A stretch of 64,000 nucleotides of DNA from Eshraghiella sp964414835 (GCA_964414835.1 CAYPWY010000006.1:1-64000); one strand, 5' to 3'; counted from the stretch's first letter, positions 32,770 through 42,396 are shown. Notes: generated by a model not told the origin, from the letters alone. Program-made: numbers and translations.

Positions 32770-33756
32770 CTATCTTTCACCTGCAAGAAACTCAATAAAC
32801 TTACCTGTTCCGATTGCAACTGCAGTCATAGGGTCCTCAGCTGTCATCGTGTTGATTCCTGTTTTCTCTTCAATAAGCTCTTCAAGTCCCTGCAAAAGAC
32901 TTCCTCCGCCTGTGAGAACCATTCCTCTGTCTGCAATATCTGCTGCAAGCTCAGGCGGTGTTTTCTCCAATACACTGTGTATTGCTTCAACAATCTGTGA
33001 GGTCGCTTCCTTAAGAGCTTCTTCTGTCTCCGCCGATGTAACGGTTACGGTCTTAGGAAGACCTGTCACAAGATTACGTCCTCTTATGTCCATTGACACA
33101 ACCTCGGCTCTCGGGAAGGCGCTTCCTATCTTAATCTTGATGTCCTCTGCCGTTCTCTCTCCGATTAAAAGATTGTGTTTCTTACGCATATAGCGCACTA
33201 TTGCCTCATCAAAATCATCTCCGGCAATCTTGATAGATGTGCTGACAACGGTTCCTCCAAGGGAAATTACCGCAATGTCAGTTGTACCGCCTCCGATGTC
33301 AACTATCATATTACCGCATGGTCTTGATATATCTATTCCGGCTCCTATTGCTGCCGCAATAGGTTCCTCAATAATTGCAACCTCTCTGGCTCCTGCCTGA
33401 TACGTTGCATCCTCAACGGCTTTTTTCTCAACCTCTGTTACGCCGCTTGGTACGCAGACACTTATTCTTGGTTTTTTCAGCAGCTTCTTGCCCAGTGCCT
33501 TCTGTATAAAATACTTAAGCATCTTCTCTGTTACGGTATAATCAGAAATAACGCCCTGACGAAGCGGTCTTACTGCCACAATATTACCCGGAGTTCTTCC
33601 AAGCATAAGTCTTGCCTCTTCACCAATAGCCTTAATTTTATTTGTGTCTCTATCAAATGCCACTACTGATGGCTCTTTCAAAACAACACCCTTGCCTTTA
33701 ATATACACAAGAATGCTGGCAGTTCCTAAATCAATTCCGATATCTGTGCTTATCAT
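32770..33756 (-). CDS. mbl: MreB-family actin homologue Mbl
   Basis: The protein has 328 residues if the second ATG of the ATGATG pair is used (AAAGGGG lies just upstream). It forms membrane-bound filaments that direct side-wall synthesis. Actin-fold motifs are DIGIDLGTASILVYIKGKGVVL, VPSGVTEVEKKAVEDA, EPIAAAIGAGID, MIVDIGGGTTDIAVISLGG and MVLTGGGSLLQGL. The spoIIID-mbl-flhO-flhP order identifies it as Mbl rather than MreB. A TTTAAA-N16-TATAAT promoter lies upstream. Confidence 0.94.
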   Translation of the reverse strand: MISTDIGIDLGTASILVYIKGKGVVLKEPSVVAFDRDTNKIKAIGEEARLMLGRTPGNIVAVRPLRQGVISDYTVTEKMLKYFIQKALGKKLLKKPRISVCVPSGVTEVEKKAVEDATYQAGAREVAIIEEPIAAAIGAGIDISRPCGNMIVDIGGGTTDIAVISLGGTVVSTSIKIAGDDFDEAIVRYMRKKHNLLIGERTAEDIKIKIGSAFPRAEVVSMDIRGRNLVTGLPKTVTVTSAETEEALKEATSQIVEAIHSVLEKTPPELAADIADRGMVLTGGGSLLQGLEELIEEKTGINTMTAEDPMTAVAIGTGKFIEFLAGER

Positions 33757-33819
33757 CATGTTCCCCTTTCGCATATATTATAGTAAAATTGAACTTGTAC
33801 ATTCTACACATACATAAAC

Positions 33820-33847
33820 ATTATATACAATTATGCAAAAATTTAAA
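33820..33847 (-). promoter_or_regulatory. sigma-A promoter of mbl
   Basis: Minus strand TTTAAA (33847-33842), 16 bp, TATAAT (33825-33820), about 65 bases before the mbl start. Confidence 0.5.
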
Positions 33848-33969
33848 AGAGGGAATTTACATAAATTTTAAAATAAAAAACCTACGTTTGTAATATCGGC
33901 ATAATCTTTTGAATATTTAACAGGACATTTTGAAAAATATGTATTTAATTTCAAGCCCTATAGCCAGCC

Positions 33970-33995
33970 AAGCCGAAGGCATACGCCTCCGGCTT
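33970..33995 (-). terminator. strong hairpin after spoIIID
   Basis: Arms AAGCCGGAGGC and GCCTTCGGCTT with a short loop, five bases past the spoIIID stop. A T tract is absent, so it may stabilise the 3' end rather than terminate alone. Confidence 0.6.
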
Positions 33996-33999
33996 GGAA

Positions 34000-34251
34000 T
34001 TAATTTTTATGTGCATATTTTTCTTTGGTTGCCATTCCCCCACGGATATGGCGCTCAGACTTATTGACATCAAGAACCTTGCGGGCTTCCTGTGCCAGTG
34101 ACGGATTTATTCCCATAAGACGGTCCGTCACATCCTTATGTACCGTGCTTTTGCTTATTCCAAAAGCCTTTGCGGTCTGCCTGACGGTAGTTTTATTTTC
34201 CACGATATACTCCGCCATTTTTATAGCTCTTTCCTCTATATATCTCTTCAA
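34000..34251 (-). CDS. spoIIID: sporulation transcription factor SpoIIID
   Basis: The protein has 83 residues from a TTG start six bases after AGGGGG. It begins MKRYIEERAIKMAEYIVENK, which aligns end to end with Bacillus SpoIIID, and has the helix-turn-helix TVRQTAKAFGISKSTVHKDVTDRL and the basic tail ERHIRGGMATKEKY. An ATG at 34281 is in frame but lies inside the -10 element of the sigma-E promoter, so it cannot be the start. SpoIIID switches mother-cell gene expression during sporulation, which shows this organism is, or derives from, a spore former. Confidence 0.95.
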   Translation of the reverse strand: MKRYIEERAIKMAEYIVENKTTVRQTAKAFGISKSTVHKDVTDRLMGINPSLAQEARKVLDVNKSERHIRGGMATKEKYAHKN

Positions 34252-34279
34252 AGGGTTCCCCCTGCATAGCTGTTTGTAC

Positions 34280-34306
34280 ATTGTATGCAGAAAGAACAGC
34301 AGTTAT
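34280..34306 (-). promoter_or_regulatory. sigma-E promoter of spoIIID
   Basis: Minus strand ATA (34306-34304), 16 bases, CATACAAT (34287-34280), agreeing with the mother-cell sigma-E consensus (ATA-N16-CATACANT). It partly abuts the stop of the upstream DUF4422 gene. Confidence 0.75.
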
Positions 34307-34307
34307 T

Positions 34308-35093
34308 CTAGAAGCTCTTATTGTATTTTCTCCCCTTAAACTTTGCAGTTATAAAAGAGCTTATTTTGCGTATCCAGTTCATAGGCTCCACACTAACAAT
34401 GGCAAGCTCCTTGTAATCAAAACCGTTATGAACTACCCACACATTAAGAAGCAGTTCGCTGACTCTGCCGAATAAGCGTGCCTGAAATCCATCGTAGCTT
34501 TTATAATCAATCCGGCTCTCAAGTCCGGCGAGAATAGGGAAAAGCCAGCTGCAGTAAGCGTCAAATTTGTCACGACTCATAATCATCATATTGAACATAT
34601 GACCGCTTCGCTGCTTCATAACTTTATCATATGAACCTGTATACTCCGGACAAATATCGTTTATTATCTGCCGGGCTGCCACAAGATGCTCTTCGTAGTG
34701 GGTATGCGCATAATGAGAATATAAGCTTTCTATATAGTAGTGCCGTTTTTTAGGCAGAATAATATCGTAATTTTTAAGTATGCTCTCAAGACTGCCGCGC
34801 CCTATAACGCAGGACAATTTATCCTTGGCAAATCGCGATTTCAGTGAATCGGCAGTAAAATACCTGCGGTAATGAACCAGTCCGTAATAGTCCGCATCAA
34901 CATTTTTCCACATCCAGTACATTCCCGTAAGTTCACAATAGTACGGATTCATCTCCGACATATTTTCGCCTGTATCATCACGTGTTATTCCGAAATCCAC
35001 GCCACAGGCAGCCCCGACCTGAACAGGCAGGTATATGGAAGCTTTAGGAAATCTGTATTTTTTATGTGCCGCCACCAGTATTTTTATGTTCAC
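34308..35093 (-). CDS. DUF4422 glycosyltransferase
   Basis: The protein has 261 residues from a GTG start seven bases after GGAGG. It is a stand-alone DUF4422 domain (ILVAAHKKYRFPKASIYLP, RDDTGENMSEMNPYYCELTGMYWMWKN, VHYRRYF), matching the N-terminal half of the two-domain enzyme at 2571. It follows a polyprenyl-phosphate sugar transferase gene, so it probably adds a sugar to the lipid-linked exopolysaccharide or glycan started by that enzyme. Galactofuranosyl-type transfer has been suggested for relatives; I cannot tell from sequence. Confidence 0.82.
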   Translation of the reverse strand: MNIKILVAAHKKYRFPKASIYLPVQVGAACGVDFGITRDDTGENMSEMNPYYCELTGMYWMWKNVDADYYGLVHYRRYFTADSLKSRFAKDKLSCVIGRGSLESILKNYDIILPKKRHYYIESLYSHYAHTHYEEHLVAARQIINDICPEYTGSYDKVMKQRSGHMFNMMIMSRDKFDAYCSWLFPILAGLESRIDYKSYDGFQARLFGRVSELLLNVWVVHNGFDYKELAIVSVEPMNWIRKISSFITAKFKGRKYNKSF

Positions 35094-35111
35094 CCAAAAT
35101 CCTCCGACTGA

Positions 35112-36533
35112 CTATTGCGCTCCTTTCCTTTTGAAAACAATGGCAATAGTTTTAAAAATAATTCTTATGTCAAGACCTATGCTCCAGTTGTCGATATATT
35201 CCAAATCCATCTTGACAACCTCTTCAAAATCATTCACATTACTTCTTCCGCTTACCTGCCACATCCCGGTAATTCCCGGCTTCATGCTAAGGCGTCTTTT
35301 GTGATAGCCTTCATAATGCTTAAACTCGTCCACCGTGGGAGGTCTTGTCCCCACAAGGCTCATATCTCCCCGCAGGACATTAAAAAACTGCGGAAGCTCG
35401 TCAATGCTTGTCTTTCGGATAAATCTGCCGACCTTGGTGATTCTGGGGTCATCCTTAACCTTAAACATATGCCCCTTCATCTCATTATGCTCCATAAGCG
35501 CTTTCTTCCGTTCTTCTGCATCCTTATACATGGAGCGGAACTTATACAGATAAAAATATCTTCCGTTTTTGCCTACTCTTTTTTGCTTGAAAACCAACGG
35601 CCCCGGCGACTCAATCAAAAGTATGGGCGCAAGTATAAGCGTTATGGGAATTGTTATTATAATTCCGATAATAGCTCCCACTATATCCATTAAGCGTTTG
35701 ATAAACATTTTGTTGGCATCATAATAGTTGTTGGCAAAGGTTATCACCGGTATGCTGCCAAGCATGGAAAGTGATTTGTTAAAATCCTCAAAGCTCTCAA
35801 GTATCTCGATATTAAGATGTACAACTATACCCATGTGCTGAAGCTCCATAATATAATGGCGGAGTGATGCCCCGGTTGCATACGGAACATCTATAAAAAC
35901 TTCATCAATGGCCTCATTCTTAACATATTCAATAAGTGTATCATAATTGGCTTTTACGGCAATGCCGCTGATTTTTCTGCCGACCATATCATCATCCACG
36001 ATACATATTCCGTATATTCTGTTAACCCAGCTGGCATTTTTCTTAAGCTGATCAAGGGCATAATCAACTCTGTCGGTGGTTGTTATCAAAAACAGCTGTA
36101 CGTTTTTCTTGTTCTTACTGTACACTCTGGTAAGATAATATTTTACAACATAATGCACCATATGCATCATACCTATGTTGAGGACCGGAGTCATTATAAA
36201 CACGCCTCTTGATGCATAATCCGCATGGCCCCTGATAAACATAAACACAGCATATACTGCGGCAAATATCAGGTTAATCTTAAGACAGTACAACAGCTCC
36301 TCGGCAGTTGAACGTTTAAGGAAATCTTTGTTGACGTTAAATATGAAAATAACAACCGCAAATGAGAACAATACAATCCCCAAGCCATCAAAAAGCTCAA
36401 CCCGCTCAAGGATATAATATCCCTTAATAAGTCCAAGCCATATGCAGTTTGCCACAAAGTAACTTATAAATATAGCAATTATATCTACAATATATAATAT
36501 TATGTTTTTGACGTTTTCTCTATTTTGATACAT
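35112..36533 (-). CDS. polyprenyl-phosphate sugar-1-phosphate transferase (WcaJ/CpsE-like)
   Basis: The protein has 473 residues. Four N-terminal membrane helices (for example NIILYIVDIIAIFISYFVAN and LFDGLGIVLFSFAVVIFIF) precede a Rossmann-like domain. A fifth membrane helix (VGAIIGIIITIPITLILAPI) leads into the bacterial sugar transferase domain with SPGPLVFKQKRVGKNGRYF, YKFRSMYKDAEERK, RITKVGRFIRKTSIDELPQF and GTRPPTVDEF. It moves a hexose-1-phosphate from UDP-sugar onto undecaprenyl phosphate, starting a surface polysaccharide. Only one other polysaccharide gene accompanies it, so the remaining genes must lie elsewhere. Confidence 0.93.
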   Translation of the reverse strand: MYQNRENVKNIILYIVDIIAIFISYFVANCIWLGLIKGYYILERVELFDGLGIVLFSFAVVIFIFNVNKDFLKRSTAEELLYCLKINLIFAAVYAVFMFIRGHADYASRGVFIMTPVLNIGMMHMVHYVVKYYLTRVYSKNKKNVQLFLITTTDRVDYALDQLKKNASWVNRIYGICIVDDDMVGRKISGIAVKANYDTLIEYVKNEAIDEVFIDVPYATGASLRHYIMELQHMGIVVHLNIEILESFEDFNKSLSMLGSIPVITFANNYYDANKMFIKRLMDIVGAIIGIIITIPITLILAPILLIESPGPLVFKQKRVGKNGRYFYLYKFRSMYKDAEERKKALMEHNEMKGHMFKVKDDPRITKVGRFIRKTSIDELPQFFNVLRGDMSLVGTRPPTVDEFKHYEGYHKRRLSMKPGITGMWQVSGRSNVNDFEEVVKMDLEYIDNWSIGLDIRIIFKTIAIVFKRKGAQ

Positions 36534-36555
36534 AATTGTAGTTTTCCCTTATGTT

Positions 36556-36584
36556 TTGACAATTATTGCATAATATTTTATCAT
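36556..36584 (+). promoter_or_regulatory. promoter of the nuclease-like gene at 36632
   Basis: TTGACA (36556-36561), 17 bp, TATCAT (36579-36584). Its -10 overlaps that of the divergent promoter of the sugar transferase gene. Confidence 0.65.
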
Positions 36585-36603
36585 ATAATTAACTTAAATA
36601 CAA
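36575..36603 (-). promoter_or_regulatory. promoter of the sugar transferase gene
   Basis: Minus strand TTGTAT (36603-36598), 17 bp, TAAAAT (36580-36575). It physically overlaps the opposite promoter. Confidence 0.5.
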
Positions 36604-36631
36604 GATTATGAATTGTTTGGCAGGAGAACAC

Positions 36632-37189
36632 ATGCTGTACGATAAAGATATACGTGAACCACTTTTTGACTATCTGGAAGAACGGTTCGGCAAGTCAAGA
36701 ATACTTGAAGAAAAAAATATGGGCAGAGCCAGAGCCGATGTCATAATGATACTTCCTGACGAGATTGTGGGACTGGAGATAAAAAGCAGCGTTGATACTT
36801 ACGAAAGGCTGAAAGGGCAGGTACGCAGCTACAACAAATTCTGCGACCGCAATTACATAGTTGTGGGGCTGCGCCACTCCAAGCATGCGGCAGAGCATGT
36901 TCCCGATTTTTGGGGAATTTTGTGCGTGTACGAGGACAACAGGGAAATCATTATTCAGGAACTCCGTCCCGCACTTCCCAATCCCAAATGCAAAAGGGAA
37001 TTTCAAATGTCATGGCTGTGGAAGAATGAACTGTCCAACATTCTCGCCGCCAACAATATGCCTAAATACCGCCAGAAAAGTAAGTCATTCATATGTCAGA
37101 AGCTTATGGACAAAACCCCGTGGAGCATCCTTAAAGCCCAGATATGTGAAGAACTTTTCCAACGTGACTACACCCTTGGCGGCAGATAA
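36632..37189 (+). CDS. PD-(D/E)XK nuclease-like protein (sce7726/MmcB type)
   Basis: The protein has 185 residues from the ATG after GGAG. The core ARADVIMILPDEIVGLEIKSSVD gives the restriction-fold pattern Asp, then Glu-x-Lys, with the downstream ERLKGQVRSYNKFCDRNYIVV typical of sce7726 and MmcB-type proteins. The N-terminal helix LYDKDIREPLFDYLEERFG completes the fold. These proteins are presumed nucleases linked with DNA repair or defence, but activity is unproven for most. It stands alone, and its 3' end overlaps the convergent asparaginase gene by 22 bases. Confidence 0.7.
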   Translation: MLYDKDIREPLFDYLEERFGKSRILEEKNMGRARADVIMILPDEIVGLEIKSSVDTYERLKGQVRSYNKFCDRNYIVVGLRHSKHAAEHVPDFWGILCVYEDNREIIIQELRPALPNPKCKREFQMSWLWKNELSNILAANNMPKYRQKSKSFICQKLMDKTPWSILKAQICEELFQRDYTLGGR

Positions 37190-38160
37190 CCGCAGCCATA
37201 TTCAAGCCAGAGTCTTATATATGCCGCAACAGGCGATATTTTTTGTAATACCTTTATTCCAAAAGCTTCATATCGGCGGCAGCTTTCATAGTCCATCCCG
37301 TCATTGGCTCCTGCAAGATACACAGGCAGCCCTCTGCGTCCGGCGCTTTCCAAAAATTCCACCAGATTGTCATATTCCGTGCATATAGTCCCTGAATGAT
37401 ATGGGCTTATGAGAATGGCTCCGGTATCATCGGGAATTTCTGGACATACCATTCCCGGATGCACATTAATCCACAGAATGTGAGAACATGACGACAATGC
37501 TTTTTCACTGTCTTCAATGTTAAATTTACTTACAAGTGCCCCATCTTCTTTATGGAAAAGATTGTCGTTTTTTTCACAAACTTTTTCCCTCATATAAAAA
37601 GCATTGTCACTGAATTCTCCGTAATACATATTGTCAAGACTGTAAAGATAATCACTGTATGGCAGGTGCGGCATAAGCTTTAAAGCGCAATGCACCTTGC
37701 AGTTTTCACCCATATTGGCATAGGGTACAAACACTCCTCTGCCTCTGCGTCCCCTTATAAATTCCACCGCACAGGCAAAATTTATAAGCCCGTTGGCGCG
37801 CCAATCCTCAAGAACATAATTGCTGGCTACAAGCATAACGGGAATAGTCTTATTTCCAAGTACATATGCAAGCATAGCGGCACTGTATTGAATAGTGTCA
37901 CTTCCGTGAGTAACTATGATTCCGTCATAACCTTCATCAATATGTGATTTTACTTCCTTTGCAAGCTTTAAATACATTTTACAATCCATATTTTCACTGA
38001 GAACCGTATAAGGTTCGGAGGTATGAAATTCCACTTCTCTGCCATAGTTCTCCCGATACAGCTCTATCAGTTTATAGGGTTTTGCGTTGTCAAGAGTAAT
38101 GTACTCTTCACCTGCACTGCTGCCTATTGTTCCCCCGGTAAAAATAACAAGAATTTTCAT
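37168..38160 (-). CDS. ansA: L-asparaginase-type amidohydrolase
   Basis: The protein has 330 residues. Catalytic signatures are ILVIFTGGTIGSS (first nucleophile Thr) and IIVTHGSDTIQYSAAML (second Thr-Lys/Asp group region). It converts asparagine to aspartate and ammonia. There is no secretion signal, so it is cytoplasmic type. It is the last gene of the pth-mfd run, seven bases after mfd, and overlaps the convergent nuclease-like gene. Confidence 0.87.
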   Translation of the reverse strand: MKILVIFTGGTIGSSAGEEYITLDNAKPYKLIELYRENYGREVEFHTSEPYTVLSENMDCKMYLKLAKEVKSHIDEGYDGIIVTHGSDTIQYSAAMLAYVLGNKTIPVMLVASNYVLEDWRANGLINFACAVEFIRGRRGRGVFVPYANMGENCKVHCALKLMPHLPYSDYLYSLDNMYYGEFSDNAFYMREKVCEKNDNLFHKEDGALVSKFNIEDSEKALSSCSHILWINVHPGMVCPEIPDDTGAILISPYHSGTICTEYDNLVEFLESAGRRGLPVYLAGANDGMDYESCRRYEAFGIKVLQKISPVAAYIRLWLEYGCGYLPPRV

Positions 38161-38167
38161 ATGCCGT

Positions 38168-41100
38168 CTACCGCTCCTCTTTTTTCAATGCGAAAATATC
38201 TCTTACAACATTTGTTACGGTTTCTATATAGATGTCAGTGTTTTTAATATCATCCTTTTCAAAATAATAATTAAAATACGGTATTTCTCCATTAACAAAA
38301 CGCATTTTGCTTCCTCTGTTTCTGATAAGCTCAGGAATTTTGGCGGCGTCAATATCGGCTTTAGGGTACATCTTGATTCTCATATCCTTACGGTTTCCTT
38401 TAATTTCAAGAATATACGCCTGATGTGCCATTGATTTTATATATGCAATCCTCATAAGGTTCATTGCCGATTTCGGTATATCGCCAAACCGGTCAACCAG
38501 CTCGTCTGTCATATCCGCCAGCTCCTCATCCGTAGTAATCGTTGCGATTCTCTTATAGACATCAAGCTTCTGGCTTTCACTCCTTATATATGTGGCAGGA
38601 ACAAAAGCATCAACATCAATGTCAACCACAGTTTCAAAATCGTCGCCGGAGCTGATTCCTTTAAGATTGGCAACCGCATCATTAAGCATTTTGCAGTACA
38701 AATCGTAGCCGACTGCCTCCATGTGGCCATGCTGTTCCTGACCCAGAAGATTTCCGGCGCCTCTTATCTCCAAGTCCTTCATGGCGATTTTAAACCCTGA
38801 GCCAAGCTCCGTAAATTCCCTTATGGCACTAAGCCTTTTTTCTGCAATCTCCTGCAGAATCTTATCCCTTCTGTACATCAGAAATGCGTATGCCACACGC
38901 CCGGAACGTCCCACTCGTCCCCTTAACTGATAAAGCTGTGAAAGTCCGAATTTATCCGAATCATGGATAATTATGGTATTGACATTAGGTATATCAAGTC
39001 CCGTCTCGATAATAGTTGTGGATACCAGCACATCAATTTCTCCGTTGACAAAATCCACCATTATTCTCTCAAGTTCTCTTTCATGCATCTGTCCATGGGC
39101 AAAGGCTATATTGGCATCGGGCACAAGCTTGCTTATATTCAGAGCAAATTCCTCTATTCCCTGAACTCTGTTGAAAACATAATAGACCTGTCCTCCTCTG
39201 GCAAGCTCACGATTGATTGCTTCACGAACCATCTCCTCATCATACTCAGTGACAAATGTCTGTATAGGAAGCCTGTCAACAGGAGGCTCCTGAAGAACGC
39301 TCATATCCCTTATGCCTATAAGGCTCATATGCAGAGTTCTTGGTATTGGCGTTGCCGTAAGTGTTATTACATCCACAGTGTCTTTAAGCTGCTTTATTTT
39401 TTCCTTATGCGTAACGCCAAACCGCTGCTCTTCATCTATAATCAACAGTCCCAAATCCTTGAAAACAACGTCTTTGGATAAAATTCTGTGGGTTCCCACT
39501 ACCACGTCCACAAGCCCTTTTTTCAACCCTTCAACGGTTTCTTTGATTTCCTTCGGTGTACAGAATCGTGAAAGCATCCTGACATTAACTCCGAAATCCT
39601 TCATTCTCTGGTCAAAGCCTGTAAAATGCTGTTTTGCAAGTATAGTAGTGGGTACAAGATATGCAACCTGCTTATTATCCTGAACCGCTTTAAATGCCGC
39701 ACGCATTGCGATTTCCGTTTTACCGTAGCCTACGTCGCCGCATATAAGCCTGTCCATTATCCTGCGGCTTTCCATATCCCTTTTGGTATCTTCTATTGCC
39801 GATAACTGGTCAGATGTTTCCTCATATGGAAAAAGCTCTTCAAACTCTCTCTGCCATGGTGTGTCCTTGCCAAATTCAAAGCCTTCTTTATTCTGCCTTA
39901 TGGCATAAAGGCGCACCAATTCATCGGCAACCTGCTTTACTGCACCCTTTACCCTTGTCTTGGTTCTGGTCCATTCAGCGGTTCCCAGTTTATTAAGCTT
40001 CGGTTTTTTAGCCTCGGCGTCTGCGTACTTCTGAATAAGGTCAAGCTGTGTTGCAAGAATATACAGATTTCCGCCTGCGGCGTATTCAATCTTAATGTAA
40101 TCCTTTTCTACCTTATCCACTTCTATTTTTTCAATTCCCCGGTATATTCCAAGCCCATGATTTTCATGAACAACATAATCACCTATGTTAAGCTCGGCAA
40201 AATCTGCCACAGCTTTGCCCTGATAATTTTTCTTCCTGCGCTTTTCTTTTTTGACTGTTCCGAAAATATCATCCTCAGCAATGGCGGCAAATCTTATGTC
40301 AGGATATTCATATCCTTTGCGTAGTTTACCGCTTGTGGTCATAACCTCACCTGCAATAAGCCGGCGCTGATTGTCTTCAGAATAAACAGCCGCTACTCCG
40401 TTATCCCTCAGGTCTGACGCAAGGCGTTCGGCGCGGGTTTTTGAGGCGGACATAAGAAGTATGCGGTATTTTTTCTTTTTCCATGAAGCAATGTCGGACA
40501 CAAGTGTCTCAAAGGAATTGTTATATGCACCTATGCCTTTTGCTCCGATATTATAGTGTCCCGACACATCAAGCATAGGAAGCTTACAGTCAAGTGTGGA
40601 AATTGCCATGGCATGTCTTGCGCCTATTTTTGCATAAATTTCTCCGTCACTGAAAAGCACCTCAGTCTGGGACGGCAGTATATATCCCTTTTCCAGACGA
40701 TGTATCATACTATCCCTGAACTCGGCTGTTACCACCCTCAGCTTTTCTTCTATTCGGTTAGGTTCATCTAAAACAATAAGCGTATCGTTCCTGTCAAAAT
40801 AATCTATAAAAGAAACGCAGTTTTTTACGAAGGAGCTTACATAGCTGTCACAACCGTTGTAATCCTCCAGTACAAAAAGCTTCTCTTTTAGTTCTTCAAA
40901 AGCTTTGGAAATACGGGCCGCTTCCACAAGTCTTCCCTGGTCTGTAAGGGATTTGGAATATTTTCGGGTTTCCGTTTCAAGATTTGCAATGGCGTCTCCC
41001 ATGTTTTCCTGAAGAATAAGTTCCGTTGCCGGAAAAATATCCGCCTGTTCAACATTTTCAACTGAACGCTGGCTCTCCGCATCAAAGCTTCGTATAGAGT

Positions 41101-41695
41101 CAACCTGTGTATCCCACAGCTCTATTCTGTAAGGATTTTCATCTGTCAGCGGAAAAATATCTATAATTCCTCCTCTGATTGCAAACTGTCCTCCCACTTC
41201 AGTCTGTGCGCACCGTTCATATCCCATCTCCGTAAGCTGCCTTGCCAGCCCGTCAACATCAATATCATCATCAACACTGATGTGGAGAGTATATTTATTA
41301 TAAATCCCAATAGGCATCAGCTTATCCATACAGCCGTCAATGGTTGTGATGACCGTCAGATTATCCTGAGTGATAATCCTGTTTATTGCCTCAAGACGTT
41401 CTTTCACAAGCTGGTTTCCGTGAATATCGGCGCTGTAAAAAATAAAATCTCTTGCGGGATAATAAACCACGTTCCTGTCCATGGCTCTGTAATCCTCATA
41501 AAGCTCTCTCGCCTTGATTTCATTATGTGTTATTATGAGTTTTTTGGAAAAAGCTCCGCCTATACCGTATACAAAATGGGGTTTCTGCTGCTCCACACAG
41601 CCAAAAGCAACCGGCACTTTGCCTATTTTTTTTAAATCAAATGTAATATCTTCATAATACGCCAGCTCATGCACCGGCTGTTCCAATACATTCAT
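38168..41695 (-). CDS. mfd: transcription-repair coupling factor Mfd
   Basis: The protein has 1175 residues, normal for the family. It frees RNA polymerase stalled at DNA damage and recruits UvrA. UvrB-like N-terminal module to about 330; RNA polymerase-interacting module near 500-560 (FAELNIGDYVVHENHGLGIYRGI); translocase with Walker A CGDVGYGKTEIAMRAA, LIIDEEQRFGV and TATPIPRTLHMSL; and TRCF module at the end. It begins six bases after pth. Confidence 0.97.
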   Translation of the reverse strand: MNVLEQPVHELAYYEDITFDLKKIGKVPVAFGCVEQQKPHFVYGIGGAFSKKLIITHNEIKARELYEDYRAMDRNVVYYPARDFIFYSADIHGNQLVKERLEAINRIITQDNLTVITTIDGCMDKLMPIGIYNKYTLHISVDDDIDVDGLARQLTEMGYERCAQTEVGGQFAIRGGIIDIFPLTDENPYRIELWDTQVDSIRSFDAESQRSVENVEQADIFPATELILQENMGDAIANLETETRKYSKSLTDQGRLVEAARISKAFEELKEKLFVLEDYNGCDSYVSSFVKNCVSFIDYFDRNDTLIVLDEPNRIEEKLRVVTAEFRDSMIHRLEKGYILPSQTEVLFSDGEIYAKIGARHAMAISTLDCKLPMLDVSGHYNIGAKGIGAYNNSFETLVSDIASWKKKKYRILLMSASKTRAERLASDLRDNGVAAVYSEDNQRRLIAGEVMTTSGKLRKGYEYPDIRFAAIAEDDIFGTVKKEKRRKKNYQGKAVADFAELNIGDYVVHENHGLGIYRGIEKIEVDKVEKDYIKIEYAAGGNLYILATQLDLIQKYADAEAKKPKLNKLGTAEWTRTKTRVKGAVKQVADELVRLYAIRQNKEGFEFGKDTPWQREFEELFPYEETSDQLSAIEDTKRDMESRRIMDRLICGDVGYGKTEIAMRAAFKAVQDNKQVAYLVPTTILAKQHFTGFDQRMKDFGVNVRMLSRFCTPKEIKETVEGLKKGLVDVVVGTHRILSKDVVFKDLGLLIIDEEQRFGVTHKEKIKQLKDTVDVITLTATPIPRTLHMSLIGIRDMSVLQEPPVDRLPIQTFVTEYDEEMVREAINRELARGGQVYYVFNRVQGIEEFALNISKLVPDANIAFAHGQMHERELERIMVDFVNGEIDVLVSTTIIETGLDIPNVNTIIIHDSDKFGLSQLYQLRGRVGRSGRVAYAFLMYRRDKILQEIAEKRLSAIREFTELGSGFKIAMKDLEIRGAGNLLGQEQHGHMEAVGYDLYCKMLNDAVANLKGISSGDDFETVVDIDVDAFVPATYIRSESQKLDVYKRIATITTDEELADMTDELVDRFGDIPKSAMNLMRIAYIKSMAHQAYILEIKGNRKDMRIKMYPKADIDAAKIPELIRNRGSKMRFVNGEIPYFNYYFEKDDIKNTDIYIETVTNVVRDIFALKKEER

Positions 41696-41701
41696 ACAAG
41701 C

Positions 41702-42262
41702 CTACCCGTTATATTTGTTCATTGCAAAATCACAGCCTTCGGCAATCATACATTCAACCGCCTCGCAAGCCCTGTCGGTCCCCTCAGCGACTATTGCCTC
41801 ATCCTCTTTGGAAAATCTTCCGAGAACATAATCCGCCAAATCCATTCCCCTAGGTTTGTCGCCGACGCCGAATTTCAGTCTTGGAAAATTCTCACTTCCC
41901 AGATGGGCAATTATGCTTTTGATGCCGTTATGTCCGCCGGCACTTCCTTTTTTGCGTATTCTGAGTCTTCCCACATCAAGACTTATATCGTCAAAAAGAA
42001 CAATCACATTCTCAGGCTCCACTTTGTAATAATCCGCAGCGGCACCTATACATTCACCGCTTAAATTCATATATGTCAGCGGCTTTACAAGTATCACTTT
42101 TTCACCTGCTATGACGCCTTTTCCTATCAGTCCTTTATGTTTTTTATCGTTAAAAGCAATTCCGTTTTTGTCAGCCAGTGCGTCAACAAGTCTGAACCCG
42201 ATATTATGTCTTGTCCTGTCATATTTGCTTTCCGGATTGCCAAGTCCTGCTATAATGTACAT
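41702..42262 (-). CDS. pth: peptidyl-tRNA hydrolase
   Basis: The protein has 186 residues from the ATG of MYIIAGLGNPESKYDRTRHN; a TTG two codons earlier follows the ribosome site more loosely. It recycles peptidyl-tRNA. Catalytic His is in RTRHNIGF, and VILVKPLTYMNLSG, LFDDISLDVGRLRIRKKGSAGGHNG and the FGVGDKPRG segment are intact. The usual GNPG is GNPE here. The pth-mfd order is common in Firmicutes. Confidence 0.96.
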   Translation of the reverse strand: MYIIAGLGNPESKYDRTRHNIGFRLVDALADKNGIAFNDKKHKGLIGKGVIAGEKVILVKPLTYMNLSGECIGAAADYYKVEPENVIVLFDDISLDVGRLRIRKKGSAGGHNGIKSIIAHLGSENFPRLKFGVGDKPRGMDLADYVLGRFSKEDEAIVAEGTDRACEAVECMIAEGCDFAMNKYNG

Positions 42263-42396
42263 AGTCAAACTCTCCTTAAGTACAATTTTAGGGTATTATA
42301 AAGTATAGCACAAACCGTGGTAAGATTCCATTGTATTTTTTGCCTGCGGTGTGTATTGCCCGGTAAACTATAAATAATTATGTACAATAATATTTG

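Noticed and set aside
37690..37947. Plus-strand frame within the asparaginase gene
   Set aside because: Shadow of the coding strand with no recognisable product.
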